Of a stretch of DNA of 64,000 nt, positions 56,082 to 64,000 are shown piece by piece. The position numbers were made by a program, and so were the translations under genes. Numbering within the stretch: position 1 is the first letter of the stretch; each line of letters starts with the position of its first letter. The DNA comes from Peterkaempfera sp044755465 (GTDB lineage Bacteria > Actinomycetota > Actinomycetes > Streptomycetales > Streptomycetaceae). The stretch covers positions 62,001-126,000 of the forward strand of contig NZ_JBIVRB010000010.1 of NCBI RefSeq assembly GCF_044755465.1. Reading direction: 5' to 3'. The notes below the pieces were generated by a model, which ran no database searches, was not told the DNA's origin, and saw only the letters and a program-made list of their open reading frames with translations.

Positions 56082-58088
56082 ATGGCCACCACTGCCCCGT
56101 ACGGCACCTGGACATCACCGATCCGCGCCCGGGACGCCGCCGCCCACGACGGCCGGCCCGACTGGGTCGGCATCGTCGGCCCGGAGACCTGGTGGACCGA
56201 GCCCCGCCCCGCCGAGGGCGGCCGCACCACCCTGGTCCGCCGCCGCGCCGACGGCAGCACCGCCCCGCTGCTCCCCGCGCCGTGGAACGTCCGCAGCCGC
56301 GTCATCGAGTACGGCGGCCGACCCTGGGCGGCGCTGCCCGGCACTGCGGAGCGCGGCCCGGTCGCCGTCTTCAGCCACCTGGACGACCAGCGGCTGTACC
56401 GCTTCGAACCCGACACCCCCGGTGCCGTGCCGCAGCCGCTCACCCCCGAGCCCGACCACCCCGCCGCCCTGCGCTACGCCGACCCGGTGACCGCCCCCGG
56501 CGGCGCCGAGATCTGGTGCGTACGGGAGGCGTTCCACGGCCCCGGCCCCGGTGACCTGCGGCGTTCGCTGGTCGCCGTACCGCTGGACGGCTCGGCCGCC
56601 GCCGACCCGTCCGCCGTCCGCGAACTGGCCGCCGACCTGCACTTCGTCACCGGCCCCCGGCTCTCGCCCGACGGCCGCCACGCCGCCTGGCTCGGCTGGG
56701 AGCACCCGGCGATGCCCTGGGACGGCACCGCCCTGCGGGTCGCCGCCATCCACCCCGACGGCACCCTCGGCAGCCCCCGCACCGTCGCCGGCGGCCCCAC
56801 CGAGGCCGTCTGCCAGGCCGACTGGCTGGACGACGCCACCCTGCTGGCCGTCACCGACCCCGACGGCTGGTGGAACCCGTACCGCGTCGACATCGCCACC
56901 GGCGCCACGACCGCTCTGCACCCGGCCCCGGAGGAGTTCGGCGGCCCGCTGTGGCGGCTCGGCCAGCGCTGGTGCGCCGTGCTGCCGGACGGCCGGATCG
57001 CCGTCACCCACGGCAGCGGCAGCCGGCGGCTCGGCATCCTCGACCCCGCCACCGGCACCCTGGACGACCTCGCCGGACCATGGACCGAGTGGGCCGCCAC
57101 CCTGGACGCCCGCGACGGCCGGATCGCCGCCGTCGCCGCCGGACCCACCCGGGGCTGGGAGGTGCTGGAGATCGACCCCGCCACCCTGACCGCCACCGTC
57201 GCCGGCCACCCGCACCTCGACCCGGTCGACCCCGGCCACCTGCCGGAATCCCGGCCCCGCACCTTCACCGGCCCGGACGGCCGCGAGGTGCACGCCAACC
57301 TCCACCCGCCGCGCAACCCCGACGTCACCGCGCCGCCCGGCGAACTGCCGCCGTACGTCGTCTTCGTGCACGGCGGCCCGACCAGCCGCGCCCCGCTGAC
57401 CCTGGACCTGGAGATCGCCTACTTCACCAGCCGGGGCATCGGCGTGGTCGAGGTCAACCACGGCGGCTCCACCGGCCACGGCCGCGCCTACCGCGAACGG
57501 CTGCGCGGCCAGTGGGGCGTGGTGGACGTGGCCGACTGCGCCACCGCCGCCCGCGCGCTGGCCGCCGAGGGCCTGGCCGACCCGGACCGCCTCGCCGTCC
57601 GGGGCGGCAGCGCCGGCGGCTGGACCGCCGCCGCCTCGCTGGCCACCACCGACCTCTACCGCTGCGGCACCATCAGCTACCCCGTACTGGACCTCACCGC
57701 CTGGAGCAGCGGCGGCACCCACGACTTCGAATCCCGCTACCCGGACTCGCTGATCGGCCCGCTGCCCGAGGCCGCCGACCGCTACCGCGACCGCTCCCCG
57801 GTCAGCCACGCCGACCGGATCACCGCCCCCTTCCTACTGCTCCAGGGGCTGGACGACACCATCTGCCCGCCCGCGCAGGCCGAGCGGCTGCTCGCCGGGA
57901 TCGCCGGCCGGGGCGTCCCGCACGCCTATCTGACCTTCGCCGGGGAGGGCCACGGCTTCCGCCGCGCCGACACCCTCGTCACCGCGCTGGAGGCCGAACT
58001 CGCCCTGTACGCGTACGCCTTCGGCCTGGCCCGGGACGACCTCGCACCGCTGGACCTCACCGGACCGGCCGACCGGAGCGCCCGATGA
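56082..58088 (+). CDS. S9-family (prolyl oligopeptidase-type) serine peptidase
   Basis: The 668-residue protein combines an N-terminal beta-propeller (about residues 30-400) with a C-terminal alpha/beta hydrolase domain. The catalytic Ser510 is in R-G-G-S-A-G-G-W, the Asp in Q-G-L-D-D-T-I and the His in G-E-G-H-G-F-R. It is a typical acylaminoacyl-peptidase or dipeptidyl-peptidase-like protein acting on short peptides. There is no signal peptide. A TACGCT box 5 bases upstream of the ATG could drive a leaderless transcript. Its stop overlaps the S66 gene in an ATGA. Confidence 0.92.
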   Translation: MATTAPYGTWTSPIRARDAAAHDGRPDWVGIVGPETWWTEPRPAEGGRTTLVRRRADGSTAPLLPAPWNVRSRVIEYGGRPWAALPGTAERGPVAVFSHLDDQRLYRFEPDTPGAVPQPLTPEPDHPAALRYADPVTAPGGAEIWCVREAFHGPGPGDLRRSLVAVPLDGSAAADPSAVRELAADLHFVTGPRLSPDGRHAAWLGWEHPAMPWDGTALRVAAIHPDGTLGSPRTVAGGPTEAVCQADWLDDATLLAVTDPDGWWNPYRVDIATGATTALHPAPEEFGGPLWRLGQRWCAVLPDGRIAVTHGSGSRRLGILDPATGTLDDLAGPWTEWAATLDARDGRIAAVAAGPTRGWEVLEIDPATLTATVAGHPHLDPVDPGHLPESRPRTFTGPDGREVHANLHPPRNPDVTAPPGELPPYVVFVHGGPTSRAPLTLDLEIAYFTSRGIGVVEVNHGGSTGHGRAYRERLRGQWGVVDVADCATAARALAAEGLADPDRLAVRGGSAGGWTAAASLATTDLYRCGTISYPVLDLTAWSSGGTHDFESRYPDSLIGPLPEAADRYRDRSPVSHADRITAPFLLLQGLDDTICPPAQAERLLAGIAGRGVPHAYLTFAGEGHGFRRADTLVTALEAELALYAYAFGLARDDLAPLDLTGPADRSAR

Positions 58089-59029
58089 CCACCGCCCGGC
58101 CGCCGCGCCCGCTCACCCGGCCCCGGCGGCTGCGGCCCGGCGACCGGGTGGCCGTGGTCGCGCCCAGCGGACCGGTGCCCGCCGACCGGCTGGCGCGCGG
58201 CTGCGACCTGCTGCGCTCCTGGGGCCTGGCGGTCGAGGTGGCGCCGCACGCGCTGGACACCCACCCCCGGCTGCCCCACCTGGCGGGCACCGACGCCGAC
58301 CGGGCCGGCGACCTGCAACGGGCCTGGCTCGATCCCGGCATCGCGGCGGTGGTCTGCGCCCGCGGCGGCTACGGCGTCCAGCGGCTGCTGGACCTGCTCG
58401 ACTGGCCGGCCCTGGCCGAGGCACCGCCCAAGGTGCTGGTCGGCCACAGCGACATCACCGCGCTGCACCGGGCAGTCGCCCACCGGCTCGGCCTGGCGAG
58501 CCTGCACGGCCCGATGGCGGCCTCCGAAGCCCTGCTCACCGACCCGGCCACCGCCGAGCACCTGCGCCGCACCCTCTTCGAGCCGGAGACCGTACGGACC
58601 CTCACCGCACCCACCGCCGAGACGCTCGTCCCCGGCCGCGCCCGGGGCGTCACCGCGGGCGGCTGCGCCACGCTGCTCGCCGCCGAGTGCGGCACCCAGG
58701 GCTCCGGCCCCCTCCCGCCGGGCACGATCCTGCTGCTGGAGGACGTCGGGGAGGCCCTCTACCGGCTGGACCGGGTGCTCACCCAGCTGCTCCGCTCCGG
58801 GCAGCTGGCCCAGGTCGCCGGGATCGCCCTCGGCAGCTGGACCGGGTGCGGTCCCGCCGACCCGGTCCGTGAGCTGATGCTGGACCGGCTGGGCCCGCTC
58901 GGCGTACCGATCGTCCGGGAGCTGGGCTTCGGCCACGGCCCGAGCACGCTGACCGTACCGCTGGGCGCCGACGCCGTACTGGACGCCGACGCCGCCACCC
59001 TCACCCTGACCGCCCCCGCGCTCCGCTGA
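58085..59029 (+). CDS. LD-carboxypeptidase, S66 family
   Basis: The 314-residue protein is an LdcA-type serine peptidase that removes the terminal D-alanine from muropeptide tetrapeptides during wall recycling. The nucleophile Ser122 is in G-H-S-D-I-T-A-L. The Glu is in L-L-L-E-D-V-G-E and the His in L-G-F-G-H-G. N-terminal elements V-A-V-V-A-P-S-G-P-V are also family-typical. No signal peptide is present, so it works in the cytoplasm. It shares an operon with M20 and S9 peptidases, which suggests degradation of wall-derived or imported peptides. Confidence 0.92.
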   Translation: MTTARPPRPLTRPRRLRPGDRVAVVAPSGPVPADRLARGCDLLRSWGLAVEVAPHALDTHPRLPHLAGTDADRAGDLQRAWLDPGIAAVVCARGGYGVQRLLDLLDWPALAEAPPKVLVGHSDITALHRAVAHRLGLASLHGPMAASEALLTDPATAEHLRRTLFEPETVRTLTAPTAETLVPGRARGVTAGGCATLLAAECGTQGSGPLPPGTILLLEDVGEALYRLDRVLTQLLRSGQLAQVAGIALGSWTGCGPADPVRELMLDRLGPLGVPIVRELGFGHGPSTLTVPLGADAVLDADAATLTLTAPALR

Positions 59030-59071
59030 CGCCCGGGACCGGGGGCACCGGGAGGCCGCCGCGCCGGACGG

Positions 59072-59077
59072 TAGACT
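59072..59077 (+). promoter_or_regulatory. -10 element for a leaderless upstream ORF
   Basis: TAGACT ends 7 bases before ATG 59085, so transcription should start at that ATG. No convincing -35 element was found. Confidence 0.5.
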
Positions 59078-59084
59078 GGCCCGC

Positions 59085-59108
59085 ATGGCTGTTCTCTCCG
59101 GGCATTAG
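59085..59108 (+). CDS. Seven-codon upstream ORF of the ABC-F gene
   Basis: ATG 59085 opens a frame of seven codons (M-A-V-L-S-G-H) ending in TAG at 59106-59108. It is placed exactly 7 bases after a TAGACT box, as in leaderless genes. The leader continues for 110 bases to the ABC-F start and contains GC-rich stems, for example GGCGC with GCGCC around 59110-59130. By analogy with other ABC-F genes it may regulate the downstream gene through ribosome stalling. Confidence 0.45.
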   Translation: MAVLSGH

Positions 59109-59218
59109 CGGCGCACGGTCCGCACCGCGCCACCAGGTCCCCGCCGTCCCGCCGGTCCCCGCCGAGCAGCGCCCCAGCGGCGCGCCCGGGGCCGCCCGCC
59201 CCCAGGAGTACTACCGCC

Positions 59219-60817
<1,599 letters not shown>

Positions 60818-60904
60818 TCCGGTCCGGATCGCCGGGCGGCCGCGCCCGAGGCGGGTCCGGGCTGGACACCGGGTCCTGCAACTGGACCAGAAGAGTTCAT
60901 ATCC

Positions 60905-60962
60905 GGGCTCCGCCCACCGCCTTTCGGCGGGAAGCGGAGCCCGATCTTCTTTGTTTGTGTTT
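60905..60962 (+). terminator. Intrinsic terminator after the ABC-F gene
   Basis: Arms GGGCTCCGC (60905-60913) and GCGGAGCCC (60934-60942) form a perfect stem with a nested smaller stem, followed by a T-rich stretch (about 60945-60962). It is the clearest classical terminator in the window. Confidence 0.85.
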
Positions 60963-61030
60963 TATCCGTGAAAGCCGGGCTGATCAGCTATTTCTCCTGA
61001 GTCGCCCGGCCATCTCGGGGGCGTGCGGCC

Positions 61031-61048
61031 CAAGGGCGAGCGCCCTTG
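61031..61048. other. Perfect hairpin upstream of the small HTH gene
   Basis: CAAGGGCG and CGCCCTTG pair with a 2-base loop (61031-61048). A further palindrome CCCATG-6-CATGGG lies at 61121-61138, 34 bases before the gene start, and could be an operator. The remainder of the 354-base gap is the terminator described separately. Confidence 0.45.
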
Positions 61049-61171
61049 CAGTGAGCGGGCGCCACCCAGCGTGCGCACTTTCCCCGTAACGACCTTGTGG
61101 AATGGGTGGCCAGGATGCCGCCCATGGGTGATCATGGGAATCCGATCGAGCACTGCAACGAGGAGGCACGG

Positions 61172-61405
61172 GTGGCCGAGACTCTGAAAAAGGGCAGCCG
61201 GGTAACCGGTGCCGCACGTGAGAAGCTCGCGGCCGAGCTGAAGAAAAAGTACGACTCCGGGGCGAGTATTCGCGCCCTCGCGGAGGAGACCGGTCGCTCC
61301 TACGGCTTCGTGCACCGCATGCTCAGTGAGTCCGGAGTGACCCTTCGGGGCCGGGGCGGTGCCACGCGCGGCAAGGCCAAGGCTACGGCGGCTGCCGGCT
61401 CCTGA
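61172..61405 (+). CDS. Small helix-turn-helix protein
   Basis: The 77-residue protein starts at GTG 61172 with a strong GAGGAGG site 5 bases upstream. After a Lys-rich N-terminus it has a helix-turn-helix at about residues 30-58 (S-I-R-A-L-A-E-E-T-G-R-S-Y-G-F-V-H-R), then a basic Gly/Arg/Lys tail. Proteins like this occur in most streptomycetes, from memory, and look like small nucleic-acid-binding proteins. The well-formed ribosome-binding site and lower-GC early codons suggest good expression. The role is unknown. An upstream palindrome may be its own operator. Confidence 0.85.
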   Translation: MAETLKKGSRVTGAAREKLAAELKKKYDSGASIRALAEETGRSYGFVHRMLSESGVTLRGRGGATRGKAKATAAAGS

Positions 61406-61646
61406 CGGGGCCGCCGAACCGGCGGGCGCACCCGAACCGACCGGGGCCCGCCGGGACCGTAGCGCAGCACACCCAATCCCAGATCCGCATCCCAGATCCG
61501 ACGACGCGGCGGCCGGGCACCGGCCGGGCCCGGTGGCCTCTGCGCACTGGTCCCGCAGGCGCCCCGGCCGCCGTTCGCTGCCACCCGGTGGTTACTCTTC
61601 GGTAGCGTCCCCGTTCCGGGGGACCGCTGGAGACCTGGAGGTTGCC

Positions 61647-62471
61647 GTGACCACTCCCGCCGACCAGCCGCCCGCCACCCCCGGCAGTGGGCCGGAGGAG
61701 TGGGAGCGCAGCGGCGTCCGGCTCCGGATCGAGGACGCCCTCGCCACCGTCACGCTCTGCCACCCGCAGCGGCGCAACGCCCAGACCCCCGCCATGTGGC
61801 GGGCGCTGGCCGCCATCGGCCGCGCACTGCCCGGCACCGTACGGGTGGTGGTGCTGCGGGCCGAGGGGGTCTCCTTCTCGGCCGGTCTGGACCGCGCCAT
61901 GTTCACCCCCGAGGGCATCCCCGGCGAGCCCGGCCTGCTCACGCTGGCCGCCGCCGGCGACGCCGAACTCGACGCCGCCATCGCCGGCTACCAGGAGGCG
62001 TTCACCTGGTGGCGCCGCGCCGACCTGGTCACCGTCGCCGCCGTGCAGGGGCATGCGGTCGGGGCCGGGTTCCAGCTCGCTCTGGCCTGCGACCTGCGGG
62101 TGGTGGCGGAGGACGCCCGGTTCGCCATGAAGGAGACCACGCTCGGGCTGGTCCCCGACCTGGGCGGCACCAAGCCGCTCACCGATCTGGTCGGGTACGC
62201 GCGGGCGCTGGAGATCTGCGTGACCGGGCGCTGGGTGCACGCGGCGGAGGCGGTGCGCAGCGGGCTGGCGGCGCTCTGCGTACCGCTGGACGAGCTGGAC
62301 GACGCCGCCCGGGACCTGGCCGCCGCGCTGCTGGCGGCGCCGCGCTCCGCCGTCAACGAGACCAAGGCCCTGCTCCAGGGCGCCGCCGCCCGCAGCTACG
62401 ACCAGCAGCGCGCCGCCGAACGCGCCGCCCAGGCCCGCCGCCTCCGCGACCTCGCCGACCTGGGCGACTGA
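61647..62471 (+). CDS. Enoyl-CoA hydratase/isomerase family protein
   Basis: The 274-residue protein has the crotonase fold, with the oxyanion-hole segments S-F-S-A-G-L-D (near 76-82) and H-A-V-G-A-G-F-Q (136-143). At the positions of the two catalytic glutamates, Gln143 replaces the first, while Glu163 is kept. It may therefore be an isomerase, a hydrolase or a hydratase with altered chemistry, and not a standard hydratase. GTG 61647 has GGAGG 5 bases upstream. It is a single gene that ends before a very stable hairpin. Confidence 0.87.
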   Translation: MTTPADQPPATPGSGPEEWERSGVRLRIEDALATVTLCHPQRRNAQTPAMWRALAAIGRALPGTVRVVVLRAEGVSFSAGLDRAMFTPEGIPGEPGLLTLAAAGDAELDAAIAGYQEAFTWWRRADLVTVAAVQGHAVGAGFQLALACDLRVVAEDARFAMKETTLGLVPDLGGTKPLTDLVGYARALEICVTGRWVHAAEAVRSGLAALCVPLDELDDAARDLAAALLAAPRSAVNETKALLQGAAARSYDQQRAAERAAQARRLRDLADLGD

Positions 62472-62478
62472 CCCCTCG

Positions 62479-62508
62479 GGGCCGGGGCGGCGAGCGCCGC
62501 CCCGGCCC
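62479..62508. terminator. Bidirectional hairpin between two convergent genes
   Basis: GGGCCGGGGCGGCG (62479-62492) and CGCCGCCCCGGCCC (62495-62508) form a perfect 14-bp stem with a 2-base loop between the enoyl-CoA hydratase and membrane protein genes. No T-tract is present. Confidence 0.6.
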
Positions 62509-62564
62509 GCCGCCGGGCCGTACGTACCGCCGGGCGGGCCCGCACACCGGGTCCGCCCGGTCGG

Positions 62565-63389
62565 CTAGGTGGCCGGTCCGGCCAGTACGGGGCTGCCGTC
62601 CGGGCTCTCGGAGCGACCGCAGGTGCAGACCTCCGTCCCGAGCGGCGCCGGCTCCCGCTCGGCCTCGCGTCCGGCGGCACCGCCGCCGCCGTCCGGTACG
62701 GCGGCGGCGCTGCGGTGCTCCCGCCACAGGTGGTAGAGGGCAAGGCCGAAGATCACACTGCCGACCACATTGGCGACGAAGTGCCACCAGACCCGGTAGG
62801 TGGTCAGTCCCGCCCCCGGCTCCAGCGTGCCGAACCAGGTGGACAGGCCGATGGCCCGCTGTGCGCCGAAGGCGACCGACAGCGTCAGGGAGAGGTGCTC
62901 CAGGCCGTGGATGCCCTGCATCCAGACGCCCATCTTGGCCCACTTGCGGGAGGTGGGATGTCTGGTGGCGTCCCGGGTCACCAGGGCGACGCCGACCAGT
63001 CCGGCAAGGAAGATCAGGTTGCCGACCAGGTGCAGGATCTCCATGCCGAGCGTGGCCTTGGACGGGTCCACCTGCCCCATGCCCCGGGCCAGGCCGTCGC
63101 CCCACGGCGTCATCCAGGACGGTGCGTTGGGGTGGGCGATCCAGTATCCGGCCTGGGCCACATGCTCCTGGAGGTGTCCGGCCTGGCCGACCACGCCGAG
63201 CGCCAGCAGGCCGATGGCCAGCGGGCGCAGCCAGGGCCGGACCGTCGTCCCCCGGCCGGCGAAGGCCAGCACGCCCACCGCCAGCCACATGACGACGGCC
63301 CAGAGGGTGAGGAGGACGGCGCCGGTGACATCCAGGGTGGAGACTAACGGCGCATGCGACATACCGGGCATATCCATTGAGTGGTTCAT
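62565..63389 (-). CDS. Multi-pass membrane protein with Met/His-rich N-terminus (possibly DUF6008)
   Basis: The 274-residue protein starts at ATG 63389 with AGGAG 8 bases upstream. Its first 13 residues contain five Met and two His, followed by about five membrane segments. His residues recur next to or inside the segments (G-H-L-Q-E-H, H-G-L-E-H-L). The C-terminal tail ends with V-C-T-C-G-R, which could bind metal. I recall a similar streptomycete family called DUF6008, without certainty. The residues suggest copper or heme handling, but that is inference. No partner gene is adjacent. Confidence 0.75.
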   Translation of the reverse strand: MNHSMDMPGMSHAPLVSTLDVTGAVLLTLWAVVMWLAVGVLAFAGRGTTVRPWLRPLAIGLLALGVVGQAGHLQEHVAQAGYWIAHPNAPSWMTPWGDGLARGMGQVDPSKATLGMEILHLVGNLIFLAGLVGVALVTRDATRHPTSRKWAKMGVWMQGIHGLEHLSLTLSVAFGAQRAIGLSTWFGTLEPGAGLTTYRVWWHFVANVVGSVIFGLALYHLWREHRSAAAVPDGGGGAAGREAEREPAPLGTEVCTCGRSESPDGSPVLAGPAT

Positions 63390-63504
63390 ACACACACTCC
63401 TAGCGCGCGCAGCGAAGCGATGACTCCACCCGTCATCGGGCATCCTCGCGGCTGTCACGTTAAGTCCCGGCGGCGCCGCCGACTACTTCCATCGTGCTCT
63501 CTTC

Positions 63505-63588
63505 ACGCCGTTCTCTCCGGACGCCGTTCTCTCCGGACGCCGTTCTCTTTGGGACGCCGTTCTCTCCCGACGCCGTGCCCTCTCCGAG
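63505..63588. repeat. Five 16-19-bp tandem units
   Basis: Units ACGCCGTTCTCTCCGG begin at 63505, 63521, 63537 (17 bp), 63554 and 63570 (degenerate). They lie in the 276-base gap between the membrane protein promoter and the end of the SDR gene. Confidence 0.85.
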
Positions 63589-63665
63589 ACGGCGCCGCGC
63601 CGCGGCGGGCGGCACCGAGCCGCGCGGCCCCGGGCACGCGCAGCTCGGAGGCCGCCCGCCCAGGG

Positions 63666-64000
63666 CTAGAGACTGCGCAGCGCCCCGCCGTCCACCGGCA
63701 GCATCACCCCGGTGAGGTAGGAGGCGGCGGGGGAGAGCAGGAAGGCGGCGACCCGGCCGAACTCCTCCGGGGTGCCGTAGCGCCGCAGCGGCACACTGGC
63801 CGCGCCACGGGCTCGCGCCCCCTCCGGGTCGCCGCCGAGCGCGTCCAGCTCCCGTACCCGGTCGGTGTCGATCCGGCCCGGCAGCAGCCCGACCACCCGG
63901 ATGCCGCGCGGCCCCAGCTCGTCGGCCAGGGTCTTGGCGACCATCGCCAGCCCCGGCCGCAGCCCGTTGGAGACGGCCAGGCCGTCGATCGGCTGCCGTA
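63666..64000 (-). CDS. SDR-family oxidoreductase, 5' end outside the window
   Basis: Only the last ~110 residues are in the window. They contain the C-terminal half of a short-chain dehydrogenase/reductase: S-N-G-L-R-P-G-L-A-M, then L-A-D-E-L-G-P-R-G-I-R-V and the final S-Y-L-T-G-V-M-L-P-V-D-G-G. At the place of the usual catalytic Y-x3-K the sequence reads S-x3-R, so the standard proton relay is absent. Some actinobacterial SDR subfamilies share this change, from memory. The protein may be catalytically altered. The Rossmann motif lies beyond the window edge. Confidence 0.85.
   Translation of the reverse strand, partial: RQPIDGLAVSNGLRPGLAMVAKTLADELGPRGIRVVGLLPGRIDTDRVRELDALGGDPEGARARGAASVPLRRYGTPEEFGRVAAFLLSPAASYLTGVMLPVDGGALRSL

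Noticed and set aside
56082..56087. Leaderless start of the S9 peptidase gene as a separate promoter
   Set aside because: The TACGCT box is only 5 bases from the ATG and has no -35 element, and the gene is 27 bases from the M20 gene. It is mentioned in the gene entry but not annotated as a promoter.

Overview
The window is 64 kb of very GC-rich DNA. Codon third positions are almost all G or C, GTG and TTG starts are frequent, and genes often overlap by 4 bases (ATGA or GTGA). Gene content and order point to a streptomycete-type actinobacterium (Streptomycetaceae). No rRNA, tRNA, CRISPR array or intact insertion sequence was seen, and most of the window looks like ordinary chromosome.

Layout. 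(1) 19-594: a proline/alanine-rich lipoprotein. (2) 603-11262, minus strand: a cobalamin operon behind a cobalamin riboswitch, in the transcribed order cobD, cobQ, cobN, a fused ChlI/ChlD chelatase subunit, cobO, cobB. (3) 11300-18032: a small membrane protein, minisatellites, a saccharopine-dehydrogenase-like protein, an FAD oxidoreductase, an anchored alpha/beta hydrolase and a large hypothetical protein. (4) 18129-20194: a MarR regulator divergent from an MFS exporter with a clear operator between them. (5) 20277-21837: psd and pssA for phosphatidylethanolamine synthesis. (6) 22176-28599, minus strand: ccr, ethylmalonyl-CoA mutase, malyl-CoA lyase-like, MaoC hydratase and acyl-CoA dehydrogenase, the core of the ethylmalonyl-CoA pathway. 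A TetR regulator and a double-domain 3-hydroxybutyryl-CoA dehydrogenase lie upstream. The mutase needs B12, so regions 2 and 6 are linked in function.

(7) 32178-36614: a HipA-like kinase, a lower-GC DNA-binding protein that looks acquired, a radical SAM protein of the Rv2578c type with a LexA-like box, and an SRPBCC protein. (8) 36701-39612: a gluconate locus (gntP, gntK and a divergent FadR/GntR-type regulator that appears leaderless). (9) 39872-42349: an MFS exporter fused to three beta-sandwich domains, followed by a three-copy intergenic repeat. (10) 42796-54270: a Wzx/Wzy-like exopolysaccharide cluster with two GT4 transferases, a priming phosphoglycosyltransferase, a Wzy-like polymerase/ligase, a MurJ-fold flippase, a deacetylase, a Wzz-like protein, an acyltransferase and a secreted GH26-like hydrolase. 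This is the best candidate here for an undescribed system.

(11) 54687-59029: three peptidases (M20, S9, S66) in a row. (12) 59085-63389: an ABC-F ATPase preceded by a seven-codon leaderless upstream ORF, a small HTH protein, an enoyl-CoA hydratase-family protein and a Met/His-rich membrane protein. (13) The right edge holds the C-terminal part of an SDR-family protein.

A feature across the window is the number of short tandem repeats at gene ends (units of 13 to 124 bp). In three cases a repeat unit includes the stop codon of the neighbouring gene.
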